A DNA stretch of 64,000 nucleotides. Origin: Roseofilum acuticapitatum BLCC-M154. Its GTDB lineage: Bacteria > Cyanobacteriota > Cyanobacteriia > Cyanobacteriales > Desertifilaceae. The notes below the pieces were generated by a model, which worked only from the letters and a program-made list of their open reading frames with translations, had not been told where the DNA came from and did no database searches. Below, piece after piece: positions 26,388-33,619 of the stretch. Each line of letters begins with the position of its first letter. Positions within the stretch are counted from its first letter, which is position 1. Both the position numbers and the translations under genes were made by a program. The stretch is taken from assembly GCF_030068475.1 (NCBI RefSeq), contig NZ_JAQOSP010000141.1, forward strand, positions 1-64,000. Reading direction: 5' to 3'.

Positions 26388-26410
26388 GAGTGCGTTATTT
26401 AACGCACCCT
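26388..26410. terminator. hairpin downstream of the histidine kinase
   Basis: GTGCGTTA and TAACGCAC form a perfect 8-bp stem with a TT loop between two convergent genes. The flanks are A-rich on the left and T-poor on the right, so it may serve the minus-strand gene better than the plus-strand one. Confidence 0.55.
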
Positions 26411-26494
26411 ATTATAAATCGTGACTCTAGGGTATTTTGCCACAACCGAACAAAATAGAGATACTCTCAAAAAGTTAAACAATCATATAGAGCC

Positions 26495-26893
26495 TCATAA
26501 ATCCCAATTCTCCTTAATTGCTTTAATTAAAGATCGAGTAGGATATTCAACATCTGTACAATAAGCCCATTTTAACCAAGCATTAATTGCTGTTTTTAAT
26601 CTTTGTGGGTATTGTGCGACAACTGCGAGTAACTCTGAACTCTCAAGGTTGACACCTTCGTGCTGAAGTTCCAGGCTTCTAGGCAATTGAGTAGAATCAA
26701 ACACTTTTTGAGTCGAGGTGTAACCAGAGGTATTGGTCACTTCAATCGTCTTTAATGAGGGAGAAGCGTCAGCAGCAAAACTCATCAAAGTATTTTTTTG
26801 TACTAAGTCATGTACTAGGGCTAAGATTTCATATCCTTTGGGATGATTCATGGCAGCCATAGCAACATCCTTACTATTGAATTCGTTATTCAT
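26495..26893 (-). CDS. hypothetical small protein divergent from the DGQHR gene
   Basis: I do not recognise this 132-residue protein. It is acidic to neutral and mostly helical, with no membrane segment; a recognisable stretch is RLKTAINAWLKWAYCTDVEYPTRSLIKAIKENW near its end (shown in part: INAWLKWAYCTDVEYPT). It is divergently transcribed from the DGQHR-domain gene across 148 bases. This arrangement suggests shared control or a functional pair. The start at 26,893 has no strong Shine-Dalgarno; an ATG at 26,860 (MAAMNHPKG) is an alternative. Confidence 0.55.
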   Translation of the reverse strand: MNNEFNSKDVAMAAMNHPKGYEILALVHDLVQKNTLMSFAADASPSLKTIEVTNTSGYTSTQKVFDSTQLPRSLELQHEGVNLESSELLAVVAQYPQRLKTAINAWLKWAYCTDVEYPTRSLIKAIKENWDL

Positions 26894-27041
26894 AATTTTC
26901 TACTTACTTGGGAAACCAATATAAACATAGCGCCCGTCACACGCGATGTCAAGTGTGATTTTACAAAAAAAGATGTGGCACTCTTCAGGAATTGTGTTAC
27001 TATGGTTGTGGTAATAACGAATCGTACAATATACAAGCACT

Positions 27042-28322
27042 ATGGTTTCTGAAACGACTACTTTCTCTGAAGCTAACGACAATCAGAGAGACGATGACTC
27101 TTTGGTGACGGAAGAACTGACTAAAGCTATCACTGATAGCATTCAACCGATTATGGTCAAGTGGTATAGAACAGGACAAACCTATTTGGCCATCGGATCT
27201 AAGCATGGAGGTCGTTTGATGCTTCAAATCAATGCTCATGCTGCGGAAATCCCTACCCTTCTAAGAGGGAGGAGTGTTACTCATCATAGTAATGATCCCA
27301 GTTCTGGAAAAAATCGTCCCATTAATGATGAGCATGTAAAAAGGATTAAAAACTATATTATTGAACGGGCTGAATCAAAAAATAAGTGGATTTTGGGAGC
27401 AATTACTGCTAATGTCGATCCATCCAAAATCCAATATCAAAAGATTTGGGGAGATTTGTATGTTATGGTTATTTTGCATAATACATCACTAGAAATTACT
27501 GATGGACAACATCGCAGAAGGGCAATTGTTGAATTAATTGAATCTGATGGAATACAGCGCGATCTGATTAAAGATTGTACTTTTCCAATTAACTTAGTCC
27601 TTGAGGGTGAGTTTGAACAATGTCAAACTGATTTCTGTGATATGGCTCAAACTCTTGCAATTCCTCAATCCCTTTTGGTCGCTTATAGTGGCTTTGGGAA
27701 AGATGCAATTGCTAGAATTGTTGTTGAAAATGTCAATATGTTTTATGAAAAAACACAAAAGATAAAATCCACACCCGGATCTAAGACCGGTTACATTTAC
27801 ACTATTAATTATGTAGCCAAGCTGGTCAGTTGTGCATTTACAGGCTCTCCTAATGACAAGTTATCTGAGGTGAACAAACAGGATTTGGTCAAACAGTATG
27901 GACAGGAACTGAGTAACTGTCTAAATTCCTTTTTTCTTTTCTATTCACAAACCGCAGAATTTCCAAACAAAAGCCGAGAGTGGCAAAAAACAGCACGTTT
28001 AACTGGAGAGATCATTGGCAAAGACCAACTGTATTGGAAGGATGCCGCAAAATTTCGTGAGTCTTGCATTTTAGGCATTAGTGTTGGCTTGGAAATTTTA
28101 GGCTCTCTCTTGCACTATATTCGTCAATACAATGAAAATGACGGTTTTGATGAAGAAATGGTGAAACAGATTGCTCAAGATATCGATTGGTCAAAACAAG
28201 GGCCATGTTGGAAAGATACAGTTATTGTTCCCGATGGAAAAGGTGGAACTAAAATTAGTGCGGGTCGAGGTTCTGCAAAGACAGCTTTTCAAAACTGTCT
28301 CAAACAACTAGACTGGGAATAG
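27042..28322 (+). CDS. DGQHR-domain (DndB-like) protein
   Basis: The 426-residue protein contains the defining motif ITDGQHRRRAIVEL at about residues 149-162, with a preceding strand region (WGDLYVMVILHNTSLE) and a long helical C-terminal half. DGQHR proteins include DndB, the regulator of DNA phosphorothioation genes, and related proteins of defence islands. No dndA, C, D or E gene is nearby, so this is a stand-alone member. Its DNA is AT-richer than the preceding genes. The promoter region 26,894-27,041 is shared with the divergent small gene and has a TACAAT -10-like box about 30 bases before the start. Confidence 0.8.
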   Translation: MVSETTTFSEANDNQRDDDSLVTEELTKAITDSIQPIMVKWYRTGQTYLAIGSKHGGRLMLQINAHAAEIPTLLRGRSVTHHSNDPSSGKNRPINDEHVKRIKNYIIERAESKNKWILGAITANVDPSKIQYQKIWGDLYVMVILHNTSLEITDGQHRRRAIVELIESDGIQRDLIKDCTFPINLVLEGEFEQCQTDFCDMAQTLAIPQSLLVAYSGFGKDAIARIVVENVNMFYEKTQKIKSTPGSKTGYIYTINYVAKLVSCAFTGSPNDKLSEVNKQDLVKQYGQELSNCLNSFFLFYSQTAEFPNKSREWQKTARLTGEIIGKDQLYWKDAAKFRESCILGISVGLEILGSLLHYIRQYNENDGFDEEMVKQIAQDIDWSKQGPCWKDTVIVPDGKGGTKISAGRGSAKTAFQNCLKQLDWE

Positions 28323-28450
28323 TGACGAAGTAGGGGTAATTATTAATTGCAGTGGTGGCTATGTCTTTTATTCGCGATCGCTCTTCCCATCCGAGGCGAT
28401 CGCCCCCAAACCCCCTACCCTACTATCCCTATCCCAGGAAGTATAAGGGT

Positions 28451-28792
28451 TTAGGCGATCGCAAACTCTGTAAACTTCCGACTTTCTGGCTCGTGAAACG
28501 CCAGTACAATCTCTTCTTTTACTATACCTTCCCTTAATAGCTCATTGGCAATACCTTCCTCTGTCCAATCTTCTTCTATATAAATTTTCTCATTTTTAAT
28601 CCGAATATGAACGTGAATATTTCTAATTTTTTTCTTGTCTTCCCATGCCATAAATATCCAAAGATAATGGTCATGATCTTCATCAAATACTAAGCAACTT
28701 TCTCGGTCTAGATGATATGAGGCAGAGACCCATTCATGATACTCAGTCAAAATTTTCTTAATTGAGCAACGATAATGCTCTAGTCTTTCCAT
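28451..28792 (-). CDS. xisI: XisI-family protein, copy 1
   Basis: The 113-residue protein matches the XisI family, one of the factors required for excision of the fdxN element in Anabaena. Its C-terminal half, [18 protein letters not shown] to KFTEFAIA, is nearly identical in all four copies of this window, whereas the N-terminal half varies. Its start overlaps the end of xisH by 13 bases, the same overlap as in all four pairs, so the two are coupled. It is cytoplasmic, about 13 kDa. No XisF recombinase or excisable element is visible. Confidence 0.9.
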   Translation of the reverse strand: MERLEHYRCSIKKILTEYHEWVSASYHLDRESCLVFDEDHDHYLWIFMAWEDKKKIRNIHVHIRIKNEKIYIEEDWTEEGIANELLREGIVKEEIVLAFHEPESRKFTEFAIA

Positions 28793-29196
28793 TCTACAAT
28801 TTCCTCCTTATCCATATCAACCACAATTAAAAAGAGTTGGTTTAGTTTTGTTACTTCCTGAATTGATTCTCGCCTAAAGAAGTTCTGGTAAATACTATCT
28901 TTGATCGCCAGATAAATTTCATATTCCGGTTCAGTTAAACCAATAAAATTTCGGTAAAGAATATATTGTCCTAGAGCAATTTCAAAGTCTCGCATCAATG
29001 AAGGACTAAGAAAGCTTTTAATTTCGACGACAATTTTACGATCGCGCTGCTCTGCTAGAATGGTTTTCTCTGCTGAGAGATCCGCAAACAATTCAGCATC
29101 TTTATATTTAATCTTGTAAGGATCGGCAACGATCGTCCAACCGTCCTTAATTAAAGCGTTTTTGACAGCATTGTGGTAAGTGTCTTTTGCTGGCAT
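28780..29196 (-). CDS. xisH: XisH-family PDDEXK-like protein, copy 1
   Basis: The 138-residue protein begins [19 protein letters not shown] and has the XisH family pattern. D39 (LFADL) with E58 and K60 (VVEIKSF) fits the D-(E-x-K) catalytic core of PDDEXK nucleases, with GQY following. That suggests a nuclease-like fold; activity is inferred. It is preceded by AGGAGG and a leader shared with the other copies, and is followed by xisI with a 13-base overlap. XisH and XisI act together in Anabaena element excision, but here the pairs are multiplied beside toxin-antitoxin genes. Confidence 0.9.
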   Translation of the reverse strand: MPAKDTYHNAVKNALIKDGWTIVADPYKIKYKDAELFADLSAEKTILAEQRDRKIVVEIKSFLSPSLMRDFEIALGQYILYRNFIGLTEPEYEIYLAIKDSIYQNFFRRESIQEVTKLNQLFLIVVDMDKEEIVEWKD

Positions 29197-29240
29197 TTTC
29201 CTCCTATGTGTGAGTTGAGGATACTGGTATTATAGCATCG
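29197..29240 (-). promoter_or_regulatory. conserved leader/promoter of xisH copy 1
   Basis: On the minus strand TATAAT (29,229-29,234) is followed by a 24-base segment with CCTCAACTCACACAT and then AGGAGGAAA before the ATG. The same leader precedes all four xisH genes at the same spacing. Confidence 0.7.
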
Positions 29241-29288
29241 CCCCCACACTCCCCTCTCCATTCTCCCTATCCCAGGGAGTATCAGGGG

Positions 29289-29630
29289 TTAGGCGATCGC
29301 AAATTCCGTAAACTTGCGAGTTTCAGGGGAATGAAACGCCAGTACAATGTCCTCTTTCGGTACACCTTCTCTCAGTAGCTCAGTCGCAATACCGTCCTCT
29401 GTCCAATCTTCTTCTATGTAGATTTTCTCGTTTTTGATCCGAATGTGAACATGAGTGTTATTAATTCTTTTCTCATTCACCCAATCTATAGACATCCATA
29501 GATAGTGGTCTCGATTTTCATCGAAGATTAAACAAGTTTTATATTTCTTTTTCTGCGAACAATTAGCCAGGTGATTATATTCCGTCAAGATTTTTTGAAT
29601 ACATTGGCGATATTTGGTTAATCTATCCAT
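29289..29630 (-). CDS. xisI: XisI-family protein, copy 2
   Basis: The 113-residue second XisI keeps [17 protein letters not shown] and ends RKFTEFAIA like copy 1. It differs mostly in residues 10-55 ([18 protein letters not shown]), where partner specificity could reside. It overlaps xisH copy 2 by 13 bases. Upstream of the next pair lies a C-rich spacer repeat with the string CTCCCTATCCCAG. See copy 1 for the family. Confidence 0.9.
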   Translation of the reverse strand: MDRLTKYRQCIQKILTEYNHLANCSQKKKYKTCLIFDENRDHYLWMSIDWVNEKRINNTHVHIRIKNEKIYIEEDWTEDGIATELLREGVPKEDIVLAFHSPETRKFTEFAIA

Positions 29631-30025
29631 TGTACAATTTCCTCGTCTTTTATATTGACAACTAATAAAGAAACGTGATTTAACTTAACTGCCCCTTGAA
29701 TAGATTTTCTTTGAAAGAATGTTTCATAAATTTGATCGTTCACTGCCAAGTAAATTTCTTGATATTCATCTTGAGCTAATTGAATCATGTTTCGATAAAA
29801 AATATATTGCCCTAAAGCATTTTCAAAGTCCTTGATTAAGGATCGACTTATGAAACTTTTAATTTCAATAATTATTTTGCGCTGCCTTTGTTCATTTTCT
29901 ATAGCTAAGTCCGGATAAAGCTCAACATCTTCATATTCAAGAGGGTAAGGATCGGCAACGATCGTCCAACCCTCCTTAATTAAAGCATTTTTGACGGCAT
30001 CGTGGTAAGTGTCTTTGGCTGGCAT
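29618..30025 (-). CDS. xisH: XisH-family PDDEXK-like protein, copy 2
   Basis: The 135-residue XisH copy has D39 (YPDL), E54 and K56 (IIEIKSF). It is three residues shorter than its neighbours because of a deletion in the loop before the E-x-K strand. The N-terminus [19 protein letters not shown] is nearly identical to copy 4, while the C-terminal half diverges, so the copies appear to be evolving apart on one face. Confidence 0.9.
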   Translation of the reverse strand: MPAKDTYHDAVKNALIKEGWTIVADPYPLEYEDVELYPDLAIENEQRQRKIIIEIKSFISRSLIKDFENALGQYIFYRNMIQLAQDEYQEIYLAVNDQIYETFFQRKSIQGAVKLNHVSLLVVNIKDEEIVQWID

Positions 30026-30066
30026 TTCCCTCCTATGTGTGAGTTGAGGATACAGGTATTATATCA
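30026..30066 (-). promoter_or_regulatory. conserved leader/promoter of xisH copy 2
   Basis: TATAAT on the minus strand at 30,058-30,063, then the common ACTCACACAT leader and AGGAGG (with one base changed to GGGAAA) before the ATG. It differs from copy 1 by very few bases. Confidence 0.68.
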
Positions 30067-30156
30067 AAGGCGATCGCCCCCTCCCCACTCCACCTCATCA
30101 GGCGATCGCCCCCACACTCCCCTCTCCATTCTCCCTATCCCAGGCAGTATCAGGGT

Positions 30157-30501
30157 TTAGGCGATCGCAAATTCCGTAAACTTCCGCTTCTCTGGAGAAT
30201 AAAACGCCAACACAATATCTTCTTTCGGCACTCCTTCTCTCAATAACTCAGTCGCAATACCTTCCTCTGTCCAGTCTTCTTCAATATGAATCTTCTCATT
30301 TTTGATTCTAATATAAACCGAAATCGCTCTGACTCGCTTTCTGGAAGTCCAACCAATATCAAACCAAAGGTATTGATCTCGTTCTTCATCAAAGGATAAT
30401 ATTGTATCTATTCCCTCCAAGTTGGGGGTTTGGCTGGCAATGCGATCGTATTCGGTTAACGTTTTTTTCACTAGAGAGCGATAGTTTTCTAATTTATCCA
30501 T
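30157..30501 (-). CDS. xisI: XisI-family protein, copy 3
   Basis: This 114-residue XisI retains the near-invariant C-terminal half ([18 protein letters not shown]) and the end RKFTEFAIA. The N-terminal half (LENYRSLVKKTLTEYDRIA, then SFDEERDQYLWFDIGW) is closer to copy 4 than to copies 1-2. A 13-base overlap links it to xisH copy 3. Confidence 0.9.
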   Translation of the reverse strand: MDKLENYRSLVKKTLTEYDRIASQTPNLEGIDTILSFDEERDQYLWFDIGWTSRKRVRAISVYIRIKNEKIHIEEDWTEEGIATELLREGVPKEDIVLAFYSPEKRKFTEFAIA

Positions 30502-30905
30502 TGGACAATCTCCTCATGGGTAAGATCGATGACAATCAACCATATTTGATACTGTTGAATGACTAACTCAATACCTTTTTTCTGAAAAAATGTTTCATAA
30601 ATATCTTGGTCAATAGCTAGGTAGAGACAGTAAGTTGGATGAATTTGAGATAATAGAGTTCGATATAAAATGTATTGCCCTAAAGCACATTGAAATTCAT
30701 GAACCGCAGACGGATTGATGAAACTTTTCATCTCGACTACAATATTGCTATCTTCTTTCTGTGCGGAAAATAGCTTTTTCCCTGCTACATCAGCAAATAA
30801 GGTCATTCCTTCGTATCTGATTGTATAGGGATCGCGAACAATTTCCCAACCATCTTTAATCAAGGCATTCTTAAAGCTTTCATGATAAGTGTCTTTGGCT
30901 GGCAT
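30489..30905 (-). CDS. xisH: XisH-family PDDEXK-like protein, copy 3
   Basis: This 138-residue XisH is the most divergent of the four. D39 (LFADV), E58 and K60 are kept, but the strand reads VVEMKSF instead of VVEIKSF and the ensuing helix has CALGQYILYR. The N-terminus begins [19 protein letters not shown]. It shares the leader and 13-base overlap of the other pairs, so it is still expected to be expressed. Confidence 0.9.
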   Translation of the reverse strand: MPAKDTYHESFKNALIKDGWEIVRDPYTIRYEGMTLFADVAGKKLFSAQKEDSNIVVEMKSFINPSAVHEFQCALGQYILYRTLLSQIHPTYCLYLAIDQDIYETFFQKKGIELVIQQYQIWLIVIDLTHEEIVQWIN

Positions 30906-30946
30906 TTTCCTCCTATGTGTGAGTTGAGGATACTGGTATTATAGCA
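30906..30946 (-). promoter_or_regulatory. conserved leader/promoter of xisH copy 3
   Basis: TATAAT on the minus strand at 30,938-30,943 with the same ACTCACACATAGGAGG leader. The following spacer to 31,045 contains several GCGATCGC octamers and no gene. Confidence 0.7.
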
Positions 30947-31045
30947 AAGGCGATCGCCTCTCCAGAACCAGCGATCGCCCTCTCCCTACTCTACTCCATC
31001 AGGCGATCGCATTTCCAGACCCAGCGATCGCCTTCTGAGTCAGTA

Positions 31046-31450
31046 TCAGGGTTTAAGAGATCTCACATAGGGTTGAGAAATTTTCAAGTTACGAATTACT
31101 CGATAGTGTTTAATATTGAAAGTACATAGTGTTGCTTGTTGACCTAAAGCACAATGAGCAATTAAAGCATCGAGTAAACCTAAACCATCAGACAAATGAT
31201 ATTGGCTAAAATCTGATAGCGCTTTTGTACAATCAGCTTCAGTTAACCAAATGACTGGCAAGGGTGCAATTAACTTAAATACTTGATTGACTTCTTGCTT
31301 ATTTTGGGCATTTTGAATTAACTCCATCACTACAAAACCAGGAATACTCGGAATTTCGGATAAGGTCGAAAACCATTCAATTGCAGGTTGATGACCTCTG
31401 AGAACATCAATTAGAATATCTGTATCGAGTACAAGCATTAATTTTTCCAT
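31046..31450 (-). CDS. VapC-like PIN-domain toxin
   Basis: The 134-residue PIN protein has the acidic residues of the RNase site in LDTDILIDVLRG, VVMELIQNA and GLLDALIAHCAL, and ends the core with TFNIKHY in place of the usual TxNxxHF. VapC-type toxins cleave RNA, often tRNA, and are held inactive by the antitoxin encoded upstream. The antitoxin stop is directly followed by this start (TAAATG), so they are co-translated. An ATG 12 bases further in (MLVLDTD) is an alternative start. Confidence 0.88.
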   Translation of the reverse strand: MEKLMLVLDTDILIDVLRGHQPAIEWFSTLSEIPSIPGFVVMELIQNAQNKQEVNQVFKLIAPLPVIWLTEADCTKALSDFSQYHLSDGLGLLDALIAHCALGQQATLCTFNIKHYRVIRNLKISQPYVRSLKP

Positions 31451-31711
31451 TTAGAACGGTTGACGGCGTTCAGCTTGATAACGAATTTGACGAGCATAGT
31501 TTTGACTATCCTCAATTTCAGGACGAGAATTGATTAATCCTTCTTTTTGCCAATAAGAAATCAACTCTGAGCCGGTTTTGGGAGTGTTATTCAAGACTTG
31601 TCTTAGAGAAAGGAGATGTAAAATATATTCGGATAAGGAGAGGTTAATTTGTTGGGCTTCAATCGATAATTCTTGTTCTAGTTCTTGAGGTAAATTGATC
31701 TGAATGGTCAT
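31451..31711 (-). CDS. ribbon-helix-helix-type antitoxin of the PIN module
   Basis: The 86-residue protein begins with a ribbon-helix-helix-like pattern (TIQINLPQELEQELSIEA, then NLSLSEYILHLLS) followed by a C-terminal tail that would bind the toxin (ISYWQKEGLINSRPEI). It lies directly before the PIN toxin gene on the same strand. This order and size are typical of type II VapBC modules, in which the antitoxin represses its own promoter. Confidence 0.8.
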   Translation of the reverse strand: MTIQINLPQELEQELSIEAQQINLSLSEYILHLLSLRQVLNNTPKTGSELISYWQKEGLINSRPEIEDSQNYARQIRYQAERRQPF

Positions 31712-31856
31712 ATTGTGAAGTTAGGGATTGGGTATTGTAAATTTGGGTTTATTGTAACTTAAGATTAAGGCGATCGCCCTCTCCCCACTCCACCCCATCA
31801 GGCGATCGCCCCCACACTCCCCTCCCCATTCTCCCTATCCCAGTCAGTGTCACGGT

Positions 31857-31907
31857 TTAGGCGATCGCAAATTCCGTAAACTTCCCGGTTTCTGGCTCGT
31901 GAAACAC
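31857..31907 (-). pseudogene. remnant of the 3' end of another xisI
   Basis: On the minus strand this segment translates as [16 protein letters not shown] followed by a stop codon, matching the C-terminus of the intact XisI proteins (copy 1 ends [15 protein letters not shown]). Upstream of these 16 codons the similarity stops abruptly at about 31,910, just before the second PIN module. It is preceded on the downstream side by the same CTCCCTATCCCAG spacer repeat as the intact pairs. The rest of that xisHI pair has been lost, apparently replaced by the toxin-antitoxin genes. Confidence 0.85.
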
Positions 31908-31961
31908 TATTTTAGGCTATGATGAGACTATCTTAATCCAAACTGCATGGAGGTAAGTATC

Positions 31962-32258
31962 ATGTTATCCACAGAGCTGAGACAAGAATCGATAGTCAAG
32001 AGAATTGGGGATGTAGTTTCGATTTTGATGGAAGAACGCCCTTTATTCCAAGAAGATCTTAATGATTCAGAAATGATTCAACTTTTAGTTAAACTTGCTC
32101 AAGATAACTTAAGCTTTGAAGAATTTGATAGTATGCCAGATGCTGAGTTAAAAGAACATTGTAGTTTTGTTATGGCTACAGAACTTTTGTCAAAAATTGG
32201 TCAAGATTTTACTCCTGAGCAAATGGCTATCTTTGATGAAGCGATAAAACGAAAGTAG
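31962..32258 (+). CDS. antitoxin-like partner of the second PIN module
   Basis: The 98-residue start at ATG 31,962 is fixed by the Shine-Dalgarno GGAGGTAAG at 31,949-31,957. The protein is acidic and helical (DLNDSEMIQLLVKLAQD, LSFEEFDSMPDAELKEH). I do not recognise a named antitoxin family, but position (8 bases before a PIN gene, same strand), size and charge make it the probable antitoxin. Its DNA is clearly AT-rich. Confidence 0.7.
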   Translation: MLSTELRQESIVKRIGDVVSILMEERPLFQEDLNDSEMIQLLVKLAQDNLSFEEFDSMPDAELKEHCSFVMATELLSKIGQDFTPEQMAIFDEAIKRK

Positions 32259-32265
32259 TAGACTT

Positions 32266-32670
32266 ATGAGTTATTTATTAGACACCAATATTATTTCTTT
32301 AGCTGTCAAAGATAATTTGAAAATAAAAGCTAAACTAGAAGGACTAAAATTTCAAAGAAGAAAAATTAATTTTAGTTGCATTACTTATTTTGAAGTCAGG
32401 AGAGGCTTCCTGGCTGTTGATGCTCCTAAACAACGGGAACGCTTTAATCAAATTTTCCAAGATTATCAAATTATTTTCTTAGATGATTTAGCTATATTAG
32501 AGAAAGCTGCTGAAATTCATGCTAATTTGAGATTAAGGGGTTTACCGATACAAACTGAAGATGTTTTAATTGCAGCGAGTGCAATGGTTAAGAATTTGAT
32601 TATGGTTTCTAATGATACGGATTTAGCCAGAGTTCAAGGTTTGAGTTTAGAGAATTGGTCAGAATTATAA
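32266..32670 (+). CDS. VapC-like PIN-domain toxin (second module)
   Basis: The 134-residue PIN protein shows YLLDTNIIS, TYFEVRRGF, TEDVLIAASAM and VSNDTDLARV, the four acidic-site segments of type II toxin RNases (VapC group). It follows its likely antitoxin by 8 bases. This plus-strand module sits between xisHI pairs 3 and 4 and opposes them, so it was probably inserted into the array. Confidence 0.88.
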   Translation: MSYLLDTNIISLAVKDNLKIKAKLEGLKFQRRKINFSCITYFEVRRGFLAVDAPKQRERFNQIFQDYQIIFLDDLAILEKAAEIHANLRLRGLPIQTEDVLIAASAMVKNLIMVSNDTDLARVQGLSLENWSEL

Positions 32671-32700
32671 ACATTGAGTTTAGCCTAAATTCGACAGGCG

Positions 32701-32762
32701 ATCGCCCCCACAACCCCCTTCCCATTCTCCCTATCCCAGTGATTATCACGGTTTAGGCGATC
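32701..32762. repeat. 62-base direct repeat, left copy, flanking xisHI pair 4
   Basis: The 62 bases from 32,701 are identical to 33,539-33,600. The repeat consists of the CTCCCTATCCCAG spacer and reaches into the stop and last codons of xisI copy 4 (stop at 32,753). The two copies bracket the whole xisHI pair 4 with its promoter. Confidence 0.9.
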
Positions 32763-33094
32763 GCGAACTCCGTAAACTTTCGGCTTTCAGGCGCATGAAA
32801 CGCCAGTACAATATCCTCTTTCGGTACACCTTCCCTCAGTAGCTCAGTCGCAATACCTTCCTCTGTCCAATCTTCTTCTATGTATATTTTCTCATTTTTG
32901 ATTCTCACATAGACAGAAACAGCTTTAATTCTTCTGCCATCTTTCCAGCCAATATTAAACCAGAGGTATTGACTTCTGTCATCGTCAAACATTAACACTT
33001 CATCGATATCCGGATCGGGGACTTGTGCAGAAATGCGATCGTACTCAGTTAAAATATCCTTGATCAGTGTTTGATAGTGGATTAGTTTGTCCAT
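32753..33094 (-). CDS. xisI: XisI-family protein, copy 4
   Basis: This 113-residue XisI ends RKFTEFAIA. Its N-terminal half (LIHYQTLIKDILTEYDRISA, MFDDDRSQYLWFNIGW) is closest to copy 3. The 13-base overlap with xisH copy 4 is kept. Its 3' end lies within a 62-base direct repeat, and the second copy of that repeat lies beyond the xisH promoter. Confidence 0.9.
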   Translation of the reverse strand: MDKLIHYQTLIKDILTEYDRISAQVPDPDIDEVLMFDDDRSQYLWFNIGWKDGRRIKAVSVYVRIKNEKIYIEEDWTEEGIATELLREGVPKEDIVLAFHAPESRKFTEFAIA

Positions 33095-33498
33095 TTGGTA
33101 ATCTCCTCTTGATTCAGATCCACAACTAATAATAAGACTTTATAGGTTTGGATAATCAGTTGAATTGCTAATTGCTCAAAAAACTTTTGATAAATATCTT
33201 TTCCAATTGCTAAGTAAATTTCACAGTCAGGTTGGTTAATGGAAAGGAAAGTTTTGTAAATTAGGTATTGACCTAGTGCTGTCTCGAATTCCCGCATAGG
33301 AGAGCGACTGAGAAAACTTTTGATTTCAATTACAATTTGTCGTTCTTGTCTAGTGGCAGCAATTGTTTTTTGACTCGCGAGATCGGCAACTAATTTAACT
33401 TCTTCGTATTTAATAGGATAAGGATCGGCAGTAATTGTCCAACCCTCCTTGATTAAGGCATTTTTTACGGCATCATGGTAAGTGTCTTTTGCTGGCAT
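33082..33498 (-). CDS. xisH: XisH-family PDDEXK-like protein, copy 4
   Basis: This 138-residue XisH has D39 (LVADL), E58 and K60 (VIEIKSF). It shares the N-terminus [19 protein letters not shown] with copy 2. It is the last complete copy and is separated from copy 3 by the two toxin-antitoxin modules. It is followed downstream (lower coordinates) by its xisI partner. Confidence 0.9.
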   Translation of the reverse strand: MPAKDTYHDAVKNALIKEGWTITADPYPIKYEEVKLVADLASQKTIAATRQERQIVIEIKSFLSRSPMREFETALGQYLIYKTFLSINQPDCEIYLAIGKDIYQKFFEQLAIQLIIQTYKVLLLVVDLNQEEITKWTN

Positions 33499-33536
33499 TT
33501 TCCTCCTATGTGTGAGTTGAGGATACTGGTATTATA
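33499..33536 (-). promoter_or_regulatory. conserved leader/promoter of xisH copy 4
   Basis: TATAAT on the minus strand at 33,531-33,536, with the common ACTCACACATAGGAGG leader before ATG 33,498. Confidence 0.7.
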
Positions 33537-33538
33537 GC

Positions 33539-33600
33539 ATCGCCCCCACAACCCCCTTCCCATTCTCCCTATCCCAGTGATTATCACGGTTTAGGCGATC
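33539..33600. repeat. 62-base direct repeat, right copy
   Basis: Identical to 32,701-32,762. Here the TTAGGCGATC end, which is the last codons and stop of xisI in the left copy, runs into unrelated sequence, so this looks like the scar of a further, lost xisHI pair beside the DUF262 gene. Confidence 0.88.
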
Positions 33601-33619
33601 AGAACAGCAACTTCCCCGA

